A stretch of 26,009 nt of DNA from Stramenopiles sp. TOSAG23-3 (taxonomy: Eukaryota > Sar): positions 1-26,009 of the forward strand of contig LT642279.1 in the NCBI GenBank assembly GCA_900128585.1, read 5' to 3'. Each line of letters begins with the position of its first letter. The stretch's first letter is position 1. A model generated the notes under the pieces. It was not told the origin of the DNA. It was given only the letters and a program-made list of their open reading frames with translations, and ran no database searches. The translations under genes and the position numbers were made by a program. Below, piece by piece: positions 1 to 8,176 of the stretch.

Positions 1-1124
1 AAACCTATCATATTTGTCAAGAAATTCACATAGTATTCGGCGTCATGCCTCTCCTTCAACACCTTTAACACCATACTTTCAAAAACATCCCCCTTGTCAT
101 CCCCACACACAATATCCCATGCACCGCCGCCCTCCCCACGCAACATATTTCCCCACCTCTCTTGCTACTTCAATGTTACAAAGTTAACGTTCGATTCGTT
201 CGAAACGTCCGAAACGTTCTATCTCTTTGTGTACCCTTTCAAAATAATCAAAATTCTCGTGAAATTAAATAAGTCTTTCTTTTGAAATTCAATTGACTAT
301 TTTTACATCTGTATTGTACAGTATTATATTTAAACTACGTTTCTAAGACACACTCTTCTCTTTGAAAATCTATTGTTTTCAATAATGTACACAATCAATG
401 TCGTCTTCTTCTTCTCTTTCTTCTTCTTCTTCTTTTTTTTTTTGAATTTTTCTTCTTCTTCTCTTTTTCTTTCTTTTTTTTTCCGTCATTCAGTTTGTTT
501 CTTCCTTCCTTTTTTTTTTTTCTTCTTCGAATTTAACCCTAATCATAAACCTAACTAATCCTCCCTCCCTCATCGTCCTCCTTTTAGTTGATTTAGAGAG
601 AAGAGAGAGAATAGAAGATCATTCATTCTTCACAGAAAAAAAAAATGTTGAAGCTGACCGATACTATTTCAATATTAAATAATGTCGATTTACTTTTATT
701 TTCTTCTCTGCTACTTTTTCTTCTTTCTGTTTCTATATTATTTCCCTGTTATATTATTTTGGTACCTCAACTTTTTTTTTTTTTTTCAATAAAAAGAAGA
801 AGAAGATGAGGGACGAAGAGCAGGCAGCAGGGGGGCATGATGATGCAAGGCGGATGACAGGTGGTGGCAGGGTTACGAGAAATGCTTTTTCTTCTTCTTA
901 CTACCACCTGTAATATATTAAGTTCAAAGAAGATTTAAATATTTTTTTCTTCGTTTTTCACATGCATGCATCTTTGTCGTCTGAGAGGAAGAAGAACATT
1001 AAAATTATTAGAAACGAAGAAGATTCCAGCACCGATCAAACAGTATTATTAAACGGTATTTGAAAAAATCAACAAAAAATAATAAACAAAAGACGACAAT
1101 TATACAACACTGAGAACAAGAAAC
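1..1124. other. AT-rich intergenic region with pyrimidine tract
   Basis: No credible gene is seen on either strand. The open frames here are short and dominated by Phe/Ser from T/C-rich sequence. The stretch holds a long pyrimidine tract at about 400-535, scattered poly-T and poly-A runs, and short GAAGAAG clusters near 790-810 and 1005-1025. The last ~100 bases are A-rich (many CAA/AAA triplets) and lead directly into the ATG of the fluoride channel gene, so they probably hold its 5' leader. No clear TATA box or other promoter element could be assigned. Confidence 0.7.
400..535. repeat. Imperfect (TTC)n pyrimidine tract
   Basis: Nearly pure T/C on the + strand, made of TTC triplets mixed with poly-T and CTTT variants. 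It encodes only a meaningless poly-Phe/Ser frame. It is one of four such tracts in the window, all lying between genes. Confidence 0.85.
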
Positions 1125-2231
1125 ATGTCAGCAGCCAGTGAGCCAAAAATCGAAGAGTCTCTTGAAGGGGCAGACTCCCCAGAACAGACGAGCGCGGGAG
1201 AGCTTGAAAGCAAGTCCGACCCGGACACGGAAAAGAAAAATCTAATTTCGGAGACTATGGTTCAACCGCTTGAGATTGAAGTCTCGAGCAATGAAAAGGA
1301 CGCGAAGAAGACCAAGGCTGGCCTGTGCGAGAGCGGTGCCCTACTTCAGTGGGCGGGCGTGTGCTTGTGGGCCTCCTTCGGCGTCACGTTGCGAATCTTC
1401 ATGGGCTTCATACCTGCCGAGCAGGGCTCGTTCATTGCCATGTTCGGAAAGAGTTTTCTGCTGCAGAATATTCTCGGTTCATTCATTCTGGGAGCCCTTT
1501 CGTCGCTGACGAAAAACATGTCAAAGACTACCAAGTTTCACCTGTCGCCCGCCGTTACTACCGGTTTCTGTGGGAGCCTGACCACCTGGTCGAGTTGGCA
1601 ACAATCGATCGCGGTGAAGTTTGTCTCCAACAAAGTCGCCGACGGCCTTTTGAACTACTCCCTGGGCCACGCGTTGTTCTACATCGCATTTCGGGGGGGA
1701 ATACACATGGCTGAGACCATCTCCGCGTGCAGACCGGCCGAAGGCAAGAAGGACGGCGCGCCCGTTAAAGGCAGTATGCTGGAAAAGTTCACGTTCGGGC
1801 TCTTTCTGAGCGTGTACGTCTTGCTGGTGGTACTGATTGCCGTTGCGGGCCAAGAATACCGTCACATGTACTTTGGGGCCTTTTTTGGTGGCGCCGGTGC
1901 TATGCTCCGTTACGTTCTGGGAAAGTTCAACAAAGCTGGACAGATTCCTTTGTTTACGCTGTTAGCCAACGTCCTCGGGTCCATTTTTGTTGCCGCGGTC
2001 ACGCGTTCCCTCTACCACGCCAGTGTCGCCGGGAACGCCTTCGTCCCAGGCCAAGGAAACTGGGCAGTCGATATCGGGGTTGGGGGTATCCTCGGCTTTG
2101 GGGGTGCGTTGACGACCGTATCTTCCTACATTGGTGAGATCCACAAGCTACCACGTGGTCAAATGTATTTGTACGCCATTTTGAGTTTCTTCTCCACGCA
2201 GCTCTTCATGGTCATCATCAACTCTTTGTAA
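1125..2231 (+). CDS. FEX: FEX/CrcB-type fluoride ion channel (two-domain)
   Basis: Putative plasma-membrane fluoride exporter of the CrcB/Fluc/FEX family, which rids the cytoplasm of F-. The 368-residue protein has an acidic soluble N-terminus (1-70) and two homologous membrane domains, as in eukaryotic FEX; bacterial CrcB is a single domain. Domain 1 shows the conserved Arg (R90), the NxxGS element (N115) and the GFCGSLTTWSSW signature (147-158). Domain 2 shows GAGAMLRY (R262), TLLANVLGS (N282) and GFGGALTTVSSYIGE (324-338). The position of the family's 'Phe box' carries W155/W158 in domain 1 and V332/Y335 in domain 2, so both sets depart from the usual TTFS..F. The ATG at 1125 follows an A-rich leader. 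A decayed tandem copy of the last ~165 bases follows the stop. Family assignment is strong; ion specificity is inferred from the family. Confidence 0.93.
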   Translation: MSAASEPKIEESLEGADSPEQTSAGELESKSDPDTEKKNLISETMVQPLEIEVSSNEKDAKKTKAGLCESGALLQWAGVCLWASFGVTLRIFMGFIPAEQGSFIAMFGKSFLLQNILGSFILGALSSLTKNMSKTTKFHLSPAVTTGFCGSLTTWSSWQQSIAVKFVSNKVADGLLNYSLGHALFYIAFRGGIHMAETISACRPAEGKKDGAPVKGSMLEKFTFGLFLSVYVLLVVLIAVAGQEYRHMYFGAFFGGAGAMLRYVLGKFNKAGQIPLFTLLANVLGSIFVAAVTRSLYHASVAGNAFVPGQGNWAVDIGVGGILGFGGALTTVSSYIGEIHKLPRGQMYLYAILSFFSTQLFMVIINSL

Positions 2232-2241
2232 ATTTTTACTT

Positions 2242-2412
2242 GGAGTTGGGTGTATCCTCGGCTTTGGGGGTTCGGTTCGTTGACGACCGTATCTTCCTAC
2301 ATTGGTGAGATCCACAAGCTACCACATGGTCAAATGTATTTGTACGCCATCTTGAGTTTCTTCTCCACGCAGCTCGTCATGGCCAATCATCAAGTCTTTG
2401 TAAATATTTTAA
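2242..2412 (+). pseudogene. Tandem duplicate of the fluoride channel 3' end
   Basis: This stretch repeats roughly 2076-2240, the last third of the channel's second domain plus its stop region, offset by 166-171 bases. It still encodes the signature LTTVSSYIGEIHKL, the segment GQMYLYAILSFFSTQL and a similar tail. It lacks a start codon and the rest of the gene. Differences include a 5-base insertion near 2271-2277 and scattered substitutions, so it is a recent but diverging tandem duplication. It lies immediately downstream of the intact stop and may now be part of the 3' UTR. Confidence 0.88.
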
Positions 2413-3028
2413 ATATACATTATATATTTTAATAAATAGGTCTCTTACACATATCATATTTTAAGTTTTTTATTAAAATAAAAAAAAAAAGTTGTTTTGT
2501 TGTTGCCCCTTTGTTGTGTACTGTGTCTTGTATTTTGAAGTCACTTTTTTTTGTATCTATTTTTCTTCTTTTGACATAAGTTAATTTAGATGGTATGTGA
2601 TATGATGATATAAATATTCTTCATTTCGGCGGCAATAATACTCTTTTTTAGTGGCAGAGAAAGGAATGAATAGCGCAAAGCGGGAGAGCGGGAGACGGGA
2701 GGAGGCGAACAACAAGAAGAAAGCCGTTAGTATAAGTTTAGGTAATTTAAAAAATTTATATGAGGGAATATATTAATATATATTATATACTTTATATAAA
2801 TTATCCTATACGTAGAAAGAAAGTTAGCATAAACTTACATTTGTGTGTACGGAATGAAATGGTTGGTGCGAATATTTAAATTGCGAAGAATCGGTTTCGA
2901 AGGACAACGTTTACTTCAACACATTCAGAAAAAATAATACGCCACAGTTCAGGACGTGGAGTACGCACGAAACAGGCACCACGGAAACAATTCTTTGATG
3001 GCATTGGATTAGTCGCAAGTAAAACAAG
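2413..3028. other. AT-rich intergenic region
   Basis: No gene is recognised. It contains AATAAA at about 2431, which could serve as a polyadenylation signal for the upstream gene, several poly-A/T runs and a purine-rich patch at 2650-2725. The open frame on the opposite strand at 2876-3346 overlaps the N-terminus of the next gene and is a shadow of it. Confidence 0.6.
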
Positions 3029-4360
3029 ATGGGGGCTTGCTACTCGTTTTGGTTCGGGCATGAATTCACTCCAAAGCAGCAGGAAATAATTGCGGAGTAC
3101 CGTGATCTGTTCAAAGGGTTGGGATTTAATCGATCGCAAAAAAATCGACTCTCCAAATTGTTTTGGGAGTTCGACGATGATCACAGCGGGTCCATCTCGT
3201 TCACCGAATTTTCCAACTGTTCCGAAATCGGAAAGACGAAATTTACGAAAAACGCGTTCTGTTTGTTGGATGTAAACCACGATGGCGGGCTCTCTTTCCC
3301 TGAATTCATTGTGTGCATCTGGCACTTTTGCACCATTCTTCCCCAAGATCTGCCCGGCTTAGCGTACGAGTGTTACGTTCGAGAAGACGAACCGGGCATT
3401 CACACGGACACGCTACTGAAATTGGTCGACGAAGCCATGGGCGTCCTGTCCGGGACGAACGCGCACGGGTACGACGGCCGTGAGCATGGGCACAACGTCT
3501 TCGAACACCACCAACGTGGTAACGATCCGAATTCACACTTTGAGAAGGAGCTTCGCGCTTTGGAAAAGCTGAGCGACCCGAATGGGTACTTGAGCAGAGC
3601 GAAATTCACCCACTACCTTCACAACCACGACCTGCTGTTGAAGAAGACTATTGTTTTCCACCATGAGATCAGGCACAAGATTTTGGGCGCGCGCGAATGG
3701 TCCAGTTTGGGGAAGAAGCGAAGAAAATGGTTGAAAGGCGTGCCCGATGTGACGACAAAAAAAATGGTTCGGTTGTTGCAAAAGCGGTGCAATTTAGACG
3801 ACGATTTCGAGGCGCTGCGAAAGAAGCACTACGTTCCTCACAGCGAGCGGCATTCGGGACAAGTGAAAAAGAGCAAACCCAAAAGGCACGACCTTAACGC
3901 CAAGCAAGACGAAAGCGTTATGCGATCTCGCGTCATAAAAGGCCACAAACTGTCCAAGTATGTGGTGCGAGGGGACCAAGGTAGTAAAAACAAGAGGGCG
4001 GGGGCAAAGAACCACCCGCATGAGAAGCACCACCACCATGCCGCTACCTCGATTCAAAAGCACATTCGCAGAAAACTTACAGAGAAGAAACGCAGGGATG
4101 GGCAGCTGCACCCGCACAACGTGGCCATAGGCGGCGGCTGGACAGAATACTGGGACAAAGAGACGGATTCGCCGTACTTCTACAACAAGCATACGAAAAT
4201 AACGCAGCGGGAGTGGCCGAGGGACATCCCCCACACGTCCAAGGAAGCGATTATGAACAGGGAGGAATGGAAAACGTTGAAGGACAAGAAGACGGGGAAG
4301 CTGTACTACTACAATGGCAAGACGAAGTGTACGACGTGGCAAAAGCCATGGGCGAATTAA
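3029..4360 (+). CDS. EF-hand / IQ motif / tandem WW-domain protein
   Basis: A 443-residue putative calcium-responsive adaptor. The N-terminus MGACYS fits an N-myristoylation site (Gly2, Ser6) with Cys4 as a possible palmitoylation site. Two canonical EF-hand loops follow: 49-60 (D49, D51, S53, G54, S55, E60) and 81-92 (D81, N83, D85, G86, S89, E92). Residues 145-335 are His/Lys-rich with no recognised fold. An IQ-like calmodulin-binding helix lies at about 338-356 (ATSIQKHIRRKLTEKKRR). Two WW domains close the protein: 371-400 (W371, Y383/Y385, W396, P397) and 414-441 (W414, Y427/Y428, W437, P440). WW domains normally bind Pro-rich peptides; the partner is unknown. The combination suggests a membrane-attached Ca2+ sensor linking to a Pro-rich client, which is inference. 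The ATG follows an AAAACAAG leader. Confidence 0.9.
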   Translation: MGACYSFWFGHEFTPKQQEIIAEYRDLFKGLGFNRSQKNRLSKLFWEFDDDHSGSISFTEFSNCSEIGKTKFTKNAFCLLDVNHDGGLSFPEFIVCIWHFCTILPQDLPGLAYECYVREDEPGIHTDTLLKLVDEAMGVLSGTNAHGYDGREHGHNVFEHHQRGNDPNSHFEKELRALEKLSDPNGYLSRAKFTHYLHNHDLLLKKTIVFHHEIRHKILGAREWSSLGKKRRKWLKGVPDVTTKKMVRLLQKRCNLDDDFEALRKKHYVPHSERHSGQVKKSKPKRHDLNAKQDESVMRSRVIKGHKLSKYVVRGDQGSKNKRAGAKNHPHEKHHHHAATSIQKHIRRKLTEKKRRDGQLHPHNVAIGGGWTEYWDKETDSPYFYNKHTKITQREWPRDIPHTSKEAIMNREEWKTLKDKKTGKLYYYNGKTKCTTWQKPWAN

Positions 4361-4488
4361 TTGTTGAACACTTATTTAAAAAAACAGTAAATAATTTTTA
4401 GATTAAACAACACTGAATTGTAGGTTTTTCTCTTTAACACACTCCCTCCTTCTCTAATTTCCGCTCCGCCGCGGCGGCAACTGATCTT

Positions 4489-4968
4489 TCATAGGTCCCC
4501 GTTCCCCGTGACGTGCGATATGTTCATCAACTGGACCAGCTCGACCACCTTTGCTTTGACAACCTTTCGTTCCTCGGCCGAGTACACGGTTCTGACATCC
4601 TGCCCATGATTGTCTAGTAAGTCGTTGAATATTTCTACTTCGTTGCCAACCTTTGGCTCGCGCACGGCAGCGCGCTGGACGCGGTCCACCACGTAGTGCT
4701 GGAGGTTCTTGTACAGGTACCCTATCTCCGGGTCCCGGTGCACGTTCCGTAGAAACGCGGCTAAATTGTTGCTATGGGGCGGAAGAATCGTAGGAACCCC
4801 TTCACCACCTCCCTCCGTACTACTAACCGAATCTGCACCATCGACAAACGTCGCCCCAAACCCACCAAGTCCCACACGGGATAGAGTCAGGACGGCAACC
4901 ATTCCACAGAACACCCAAACCGCAAGCCTTTTCGAAAGTGTCGCAGTTGAAAAACGAACCGGTCTCAT
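4489..4968 (-). CDS. Small single-pass membrane or secreted protein, unknown
   Basis: A 159-residue protein I do not recognise. A basic N-terminus (MRPVRFSTATLSKR) is followed by one hydrophobic helix at about 15-37. This could be a signal anchor, a cleavable signal peptide or an organellar targeting region. A Ser/Gly-rich linker (40-65) leads to a soluble charged tail (66-159) with helical character and a potential N-glycosylation site (NIS, ~149). Support for a real gene comes from moderate GC matching the neighbours, a true ATG and a position convergent with the gene ending at 4360 (128-bp gap). An overlapping + strand frame (4709-5026) is less protein-like. Function unknown. Confidence 0.6.
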   Translation of the reverse strand: MRPVRFSTATLSKRLAVWVFCGMVAVLTLSRVGLGGFGATFVDGADSVSSTEGGGEGVPTILPPHSNNLAAFLRNVHRDPEIGYLYKNLQHYVVDRVQRAAVREPKVGNEVEIFNDLLDNHGQDVRTVYSAEERKVVKAKVVELVQLMNISHVTGNGDL

Positions 4969-5962
4969 CCTCTCTGTAAAAAAACGACCTCTCTCTCTGT
5001 GTGTGTGTATATATAGATATATATGAAGATATATATGAAGTCTGTAAACGCAATATTGATTTGTGAATAATCATACATATTTGTTTGTTTGTCTCTCTGT
5101 CCATTTATTTACCAATTAAAAAAAAGGGAAGGGAGGGGGACTAAAACAATGAAGGAATGGTGATTATATTTATTATTATTATTATAAAAAAAAAAAGAAG
5201 AAGAAAAAAGAGAAGAGGAGTATTAATATTTATTATTATTAGTCGTCTTCTTCGTCTTCTTCTTCTTCTTCTTCTTCTTCTTCTTCTCGTGGCTCGAGGA
5301 GGAGGTAGGAGGATGGCGGTGAACACACCTTTCGAATAGAATATATAGTTATAATATATATAATTATACGAATCCGAATACCTATCAAATAATAGTTTAC
5401 CGGAGAAAGACGACGACTGACTTCTGGGGGAGATCTATCAATTACTGTAATAACATTATTATTGGAAATTTAATTATTTTTTTTTTATAACGGTTTTGAA
5501 AGTTGAATTTTTGAAGAAGAAGGAGGTGTTGTGTTCGATTTTTTTAATTTAAAAAAAAAATAATAATGTCACTGTAGTATTAATACTGTACAGTAGTATA
5601 ATACAAAAAAAAAAAAGCAGAAGAAAAATAAATAAATATATAGTAAGAAAACTAAACACAACAGACACGAAAGAAGAGATTGGCTTTAAATCATCATCGT
5701 GTGCAAAGATAAGTCACAACATTTTAAAAGCTGGCATGATAATTTACTGCCGGTACACCATTGAAGCGTTCCCGCGATACAGAAAAAAACGTGTGTCTAC
5801 TTGTTGTGCGTGCAAAGAGTTCCTTTCACTTGAAGGGTAGTTTGCATTTGTTGTTTTGCTTTTGCCGTGCGTGTTGAACCAGGGATACCTGCCCACTGCA
5901 CTGCGACCAGCCGTCTATTACTGCATTGTCCACAGTAATCACCGCCCTGTCGTGTACTAACT
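4969..5962. other. AT-rich divergent intergenic region
   Basis: About 1 kb between two divergently transcribed genes. It carries a GATATATATGAA microsatellite (about 5010-5040), ATT/TTA runs (5160-5240), a (TTC)n tract (5244-5287) and long A/T homopolymers. The last ~250 bases before the next gene lose the homopolymers and become mixed sequence, a likely promoter and 5' UTR. No RNA or protein gene is seen; the Arg-rich and Leu-rich frames at 5141-5339 are translations of the triplet repeat. Confidence 0.65.
5244..5287. repeat. (TTC)n microsatellite
   Basis: About 14 near-perfect TTC/CTT triplets on the + strand with a GTC interruption near the start. It is preceded by a purine-rich GAAGAAG/AAGAGAAG block at 5196-5220, so a purine stretch and a pyrimidine stretch lie next to each other on the same strand. 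Confidence 0.9.
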
Positions 5963-6682
5963 ATGGCGGGGTCAAACGCCTACACGATGTCCATGCTTTC
6001 GGCAATGAACGAAAACCCAGACGAGAAAATACAAGAGTACGATATGAATCAAAACAGAAAGAAGAAAGTTCGCCCAAAGTTGTCGTTGACGGCGGATCCT
6101 TACTATGAAGCGGAAAAGGCAAAGTCCATGAACAAAAACAATACAACCAGTGCGTATGGCGCGTCTTCGCAAGGGAACACGGGCTGGACCACTCATAGAA
6201 CCACCGACGGCCGGACCTATTACGCCCATGAGGAGCTGGGAACGACCTGGGTCAAGCCGACAGATTTGTACGAGAAAAATGCCCCAGGAAAGCGAAAAGG
6301 GAACGAGGTGCCGAATTTCATCATGTCGCCGAATTCGCGAAATAGAGGCCTACGACGGGTGGGGTCGTTCGGGATGGGAAAACCAATGCCGGCCTCCCGC
6401 GGAACCCCAATGCCACCGAACGACGGTACCTTTTTTGAGCACGTCGTTACGTTTTCGTGCGACTGGTTTGATTGGAGCATACTATGCTCGTGTGCAGGAG
6501 TTTTTGTTGGGCTCATCTTCTTGCTCATTGCCCTGTCGACGTTGGACGCAAGGAGCTACTGGGACAGTCAGGTTTTTATAATTGGGGTCGGCCTCTGTGG
6601 GGGCATATTGTCTGCGTGGTTTATTTGCTTGGGGATACCTTACATCGCGTACCATACGACCTTGGGCAGGAGCAGAAGTTAA
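5963..6682 (+). CDS. WW-domain protein with two C-terminal membrane segments
   Basis: A 239-residue protein. Residues 1-70 are polar and basic with no recognised domain. A WW-like domain covers about 73-102 (W75, Y86/Y87, W96, P99). A basic, Met/Pro-rich linker (103-157) follows, then two hydrophobic helices at about 172-192 and 203-226 that would form a hairpin, placing the WW domain and the short tail on the same side of the membrane. A membrane-tethered WW module that recruits Pro-rich partners is a reasonable inference; I know no named family with exactly this layout. The ATG at 5963 (ACTATGGCG) is the first in frame. Confidence 0.85.
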   Translation: MAGSNAYTMSMLSAMNENPDEKIQEYDMNQNRKKKVRPKLSLTADPYYEAEKAKSMNKNNTTSAYGASSQGNTGWTTHRTTDGRTYYAHEELGTTWVKPTDLYEKNAPGKRKGNEVPNFIMSPNSRNRGLRRVGSFGMGKPMPASRGTPMPPNDGTFFEHVVTFSCDWFDWSILCSCAGVFVGLIFLLIALSTLDARSYWDSQVFIIGVGLCGGILSAWFICLGIPYIAYHTTLGRSRS

Positions 6683-6943
6683 CCAGGCGTGATGCAAGAA
6701 CTTCGTTATAAGTATTGAAGATATACCAATTGTAAACAATTTTGGTTTTATGTTAGTCGGAAGGGGATGGGGGAAAGCTAACACATGACGATTTCAAACG
6801 AACACGGTATAGATTTTAGATTTGGTGAGACCGTTTAAATTAAAGATAACCACAGAGCATAAGCATTATGCGCGTGTGATAGGTAGTTTAAAAAAATGCA
6901 CTTATCGCACGGAGTGTGATCACATCCCCTTCTTCGGAGAGGT
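6683..6943. other. Convergent gene spacer
   Basis: A 261-bp spacer between two convergent genes, probably just the two 3' UTRs. No stable hairpin or RNA gene was recognised. Confidence 0.5.
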
Positions 6944-7477
6944 TTAACCACTGAACCAACTGTACCACCGGTGGTAAAAAGTATTGTTGTTCCTCGCGAC
7001 TATGCCCGCATCCCGCTCCGCTTTCACAGACTCGTCGATTCGTGCCAATATTTTATCCAGGCGCTCCTCGAGGCACAAAAGGCGCTTCTCCTGCAGCTGG
7101 AAGCGATCTTCAATTTCAGCCTGGGCCTGGGCCTTTTCCTCCGCCAACTGTTTCCGGGCCACCATTTTTTTATAATCGTCAGCTTTCCCCCTCCTCCAGT
7201 ACTCGACACCGAGGAGGCTGCAACTTATGGAAAGGATAATTCCTTCCGATATGAACTCTGCCCCATCGCTCTTTGCCTGCTTTTCGCTCAACTCCTTCAC
7301 TTTCTTTATTTTATGCCCGAGCCCCATCACGTTAACCCTGTGCGACATCCTGTTCATAAACCTACCAACCCATATTGACGCCTTCGTTACCGTAGGGTCT
7401 TCCGATACTTTCACTCGCTTTGCAAACGGTTTTGTCACCGCCTTGACGACGAGGATGAACACTTTCACGGCTGCCAT
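6944..7477 (-). CDS. OPA3: OPA3-family mitochondrial protein
   Basis: A 177-residue member of the OPA3 (optic atrophy 3) family, small proteins of the mitochondrial membrane linked to mitochondrial shape and lipid metabolism. The N-terminus MAAVKVFILVVKAVTKPFAK matches the family's hydrophobic start followed by a (S/T)KP motif. Later come the G-A-E-F-I-S-E-G stretch (72-79) and the hydrophobic segment ending in EYWRR (about 77-96), the best-conserved part of the family. A charged, Gln/Glu-rich coiled coil (about 102-157) follows, then an aromatic tail. I chose the ATG at 7477. The frame stays open to 7636, but that end starts at TTG and the added residues look like non-coding sequence, although an ATG at 7585 is a formal alternative. 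Confidence 0.9.
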   Translation of the reverse strand: MAAVKVFILVVKAVTKPFAKRVKVSEDPTVTKASIWVGRFMNRMSHRVNVMGLGHKIKKVKELSEKQAKSDGAEFISEGIILSISCSLLGVEYWRRGKADDYKKMVARKQLAEEKAQAQAEIEDRFQLQEKRLLCLEERLDKILARIDESVKAERDAGIVARNNNTFYHRWYSWFSG

Positions 7478-7978
7478 CAGAAGAAGGCAGAGAGAAGGAA
7501 GAGAAAAAATACCTCGGGAAAATCCCGCCAAAAATTCCCCAAATACACAAACGTATCGAAGCTGCCGGGATAAATAGCCCAGCATATGTAAGGTAATCAC
7601 TCTGTCATAAAAAAGTATGCAGACCACACTTTGCAATTATTGTTTCAATTTATTCCTACTACATACAATCTGTAAATCCAAGTACGTACCGGTTTATTAA
7701 TAAAAAAATAATAATAAAAAAAAAAAAAAGAAGAATAATATTAAAATTAATAATAATAATAACAGCAGCCAACAACAATTTTCTTGTTTTTATTATATTA
7801 TAATAATTAAAGAGAAGAAGTAGAAGAAGAAAAAAAATAAAAAAAAAATAATAATAAAAATAATAATGTGAAGGACACATCTTCATCATCCCCGCCCATC
7901 ATCTTCTTCTTCTTTTTTTCTTTTTTCTTCTTCTTTTTCTTCTTTCTTCTTCTTCTTCTTCTTCTTCTTCTTCTTCTT

Positions 7979-8009
<31 letters not shown>

Positions 8010-8176
8010 TTAATAAAAAATATAATAATAAAATATTCTTATTATAATACGGTAAAATATTATTATTATACTATAAAATAGTACACACATCATCATCACA
8101 TTGGTAAAACTCTGCTGGGTCAAAAAACAAACTTCGAATACGCTTTGTATTCAGACACCACTGAAACAATTTATCA
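7478..8176. other. AT-rich divergent promoter region
   Basis: A ~700-bp gap between divergent genes. It holds TAATAATAAT runs, poly-A, and a long (TTC)n tract at 7902-8009, followed by ATTATT-rich sequence. A pyrimidine-rich stretch lies directly upstream of the OPA3 ATG. Nothing codes here; the minus-strand frame at 7659-7889 is low-complexity Phe/Tyr/Ile. Confidence 0.65.
7902..8009. repeat. (TTC)n microsatellite
   Basis: A pyrimidine tract on the + strand. Its first third is broken by poly-T, and from about 7946 it is a nearly perfect run of about 20 TTC units. It lies between two divergent genes. Confidence 0.92.

Noticed and set aside
373-558. Poly-Phe/Ser open frames in pyrimidine tracts, also at 11355-11763 and 7659-7889
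   Set aside because: They are translations of TTC repeats and homopolymers with no protein-like sequence.
4709-5026. 105-residue + strand frame opposite the small membrane protein
   Set aside because: It is Pro/Ser/Thr-rich and runs into a microsatellite. The minus-strand frame has a clear membrane helix and a better composition.
6935-6975. tRNA-like reading on the minus strand (GGTGGTACAGTTGGTTCAGTGG)
   Set aside because: It is the end of the OPA3-like coding sequence (YSWFSG stop), and no matching acceptor stem or anticodon arm can be drawn.
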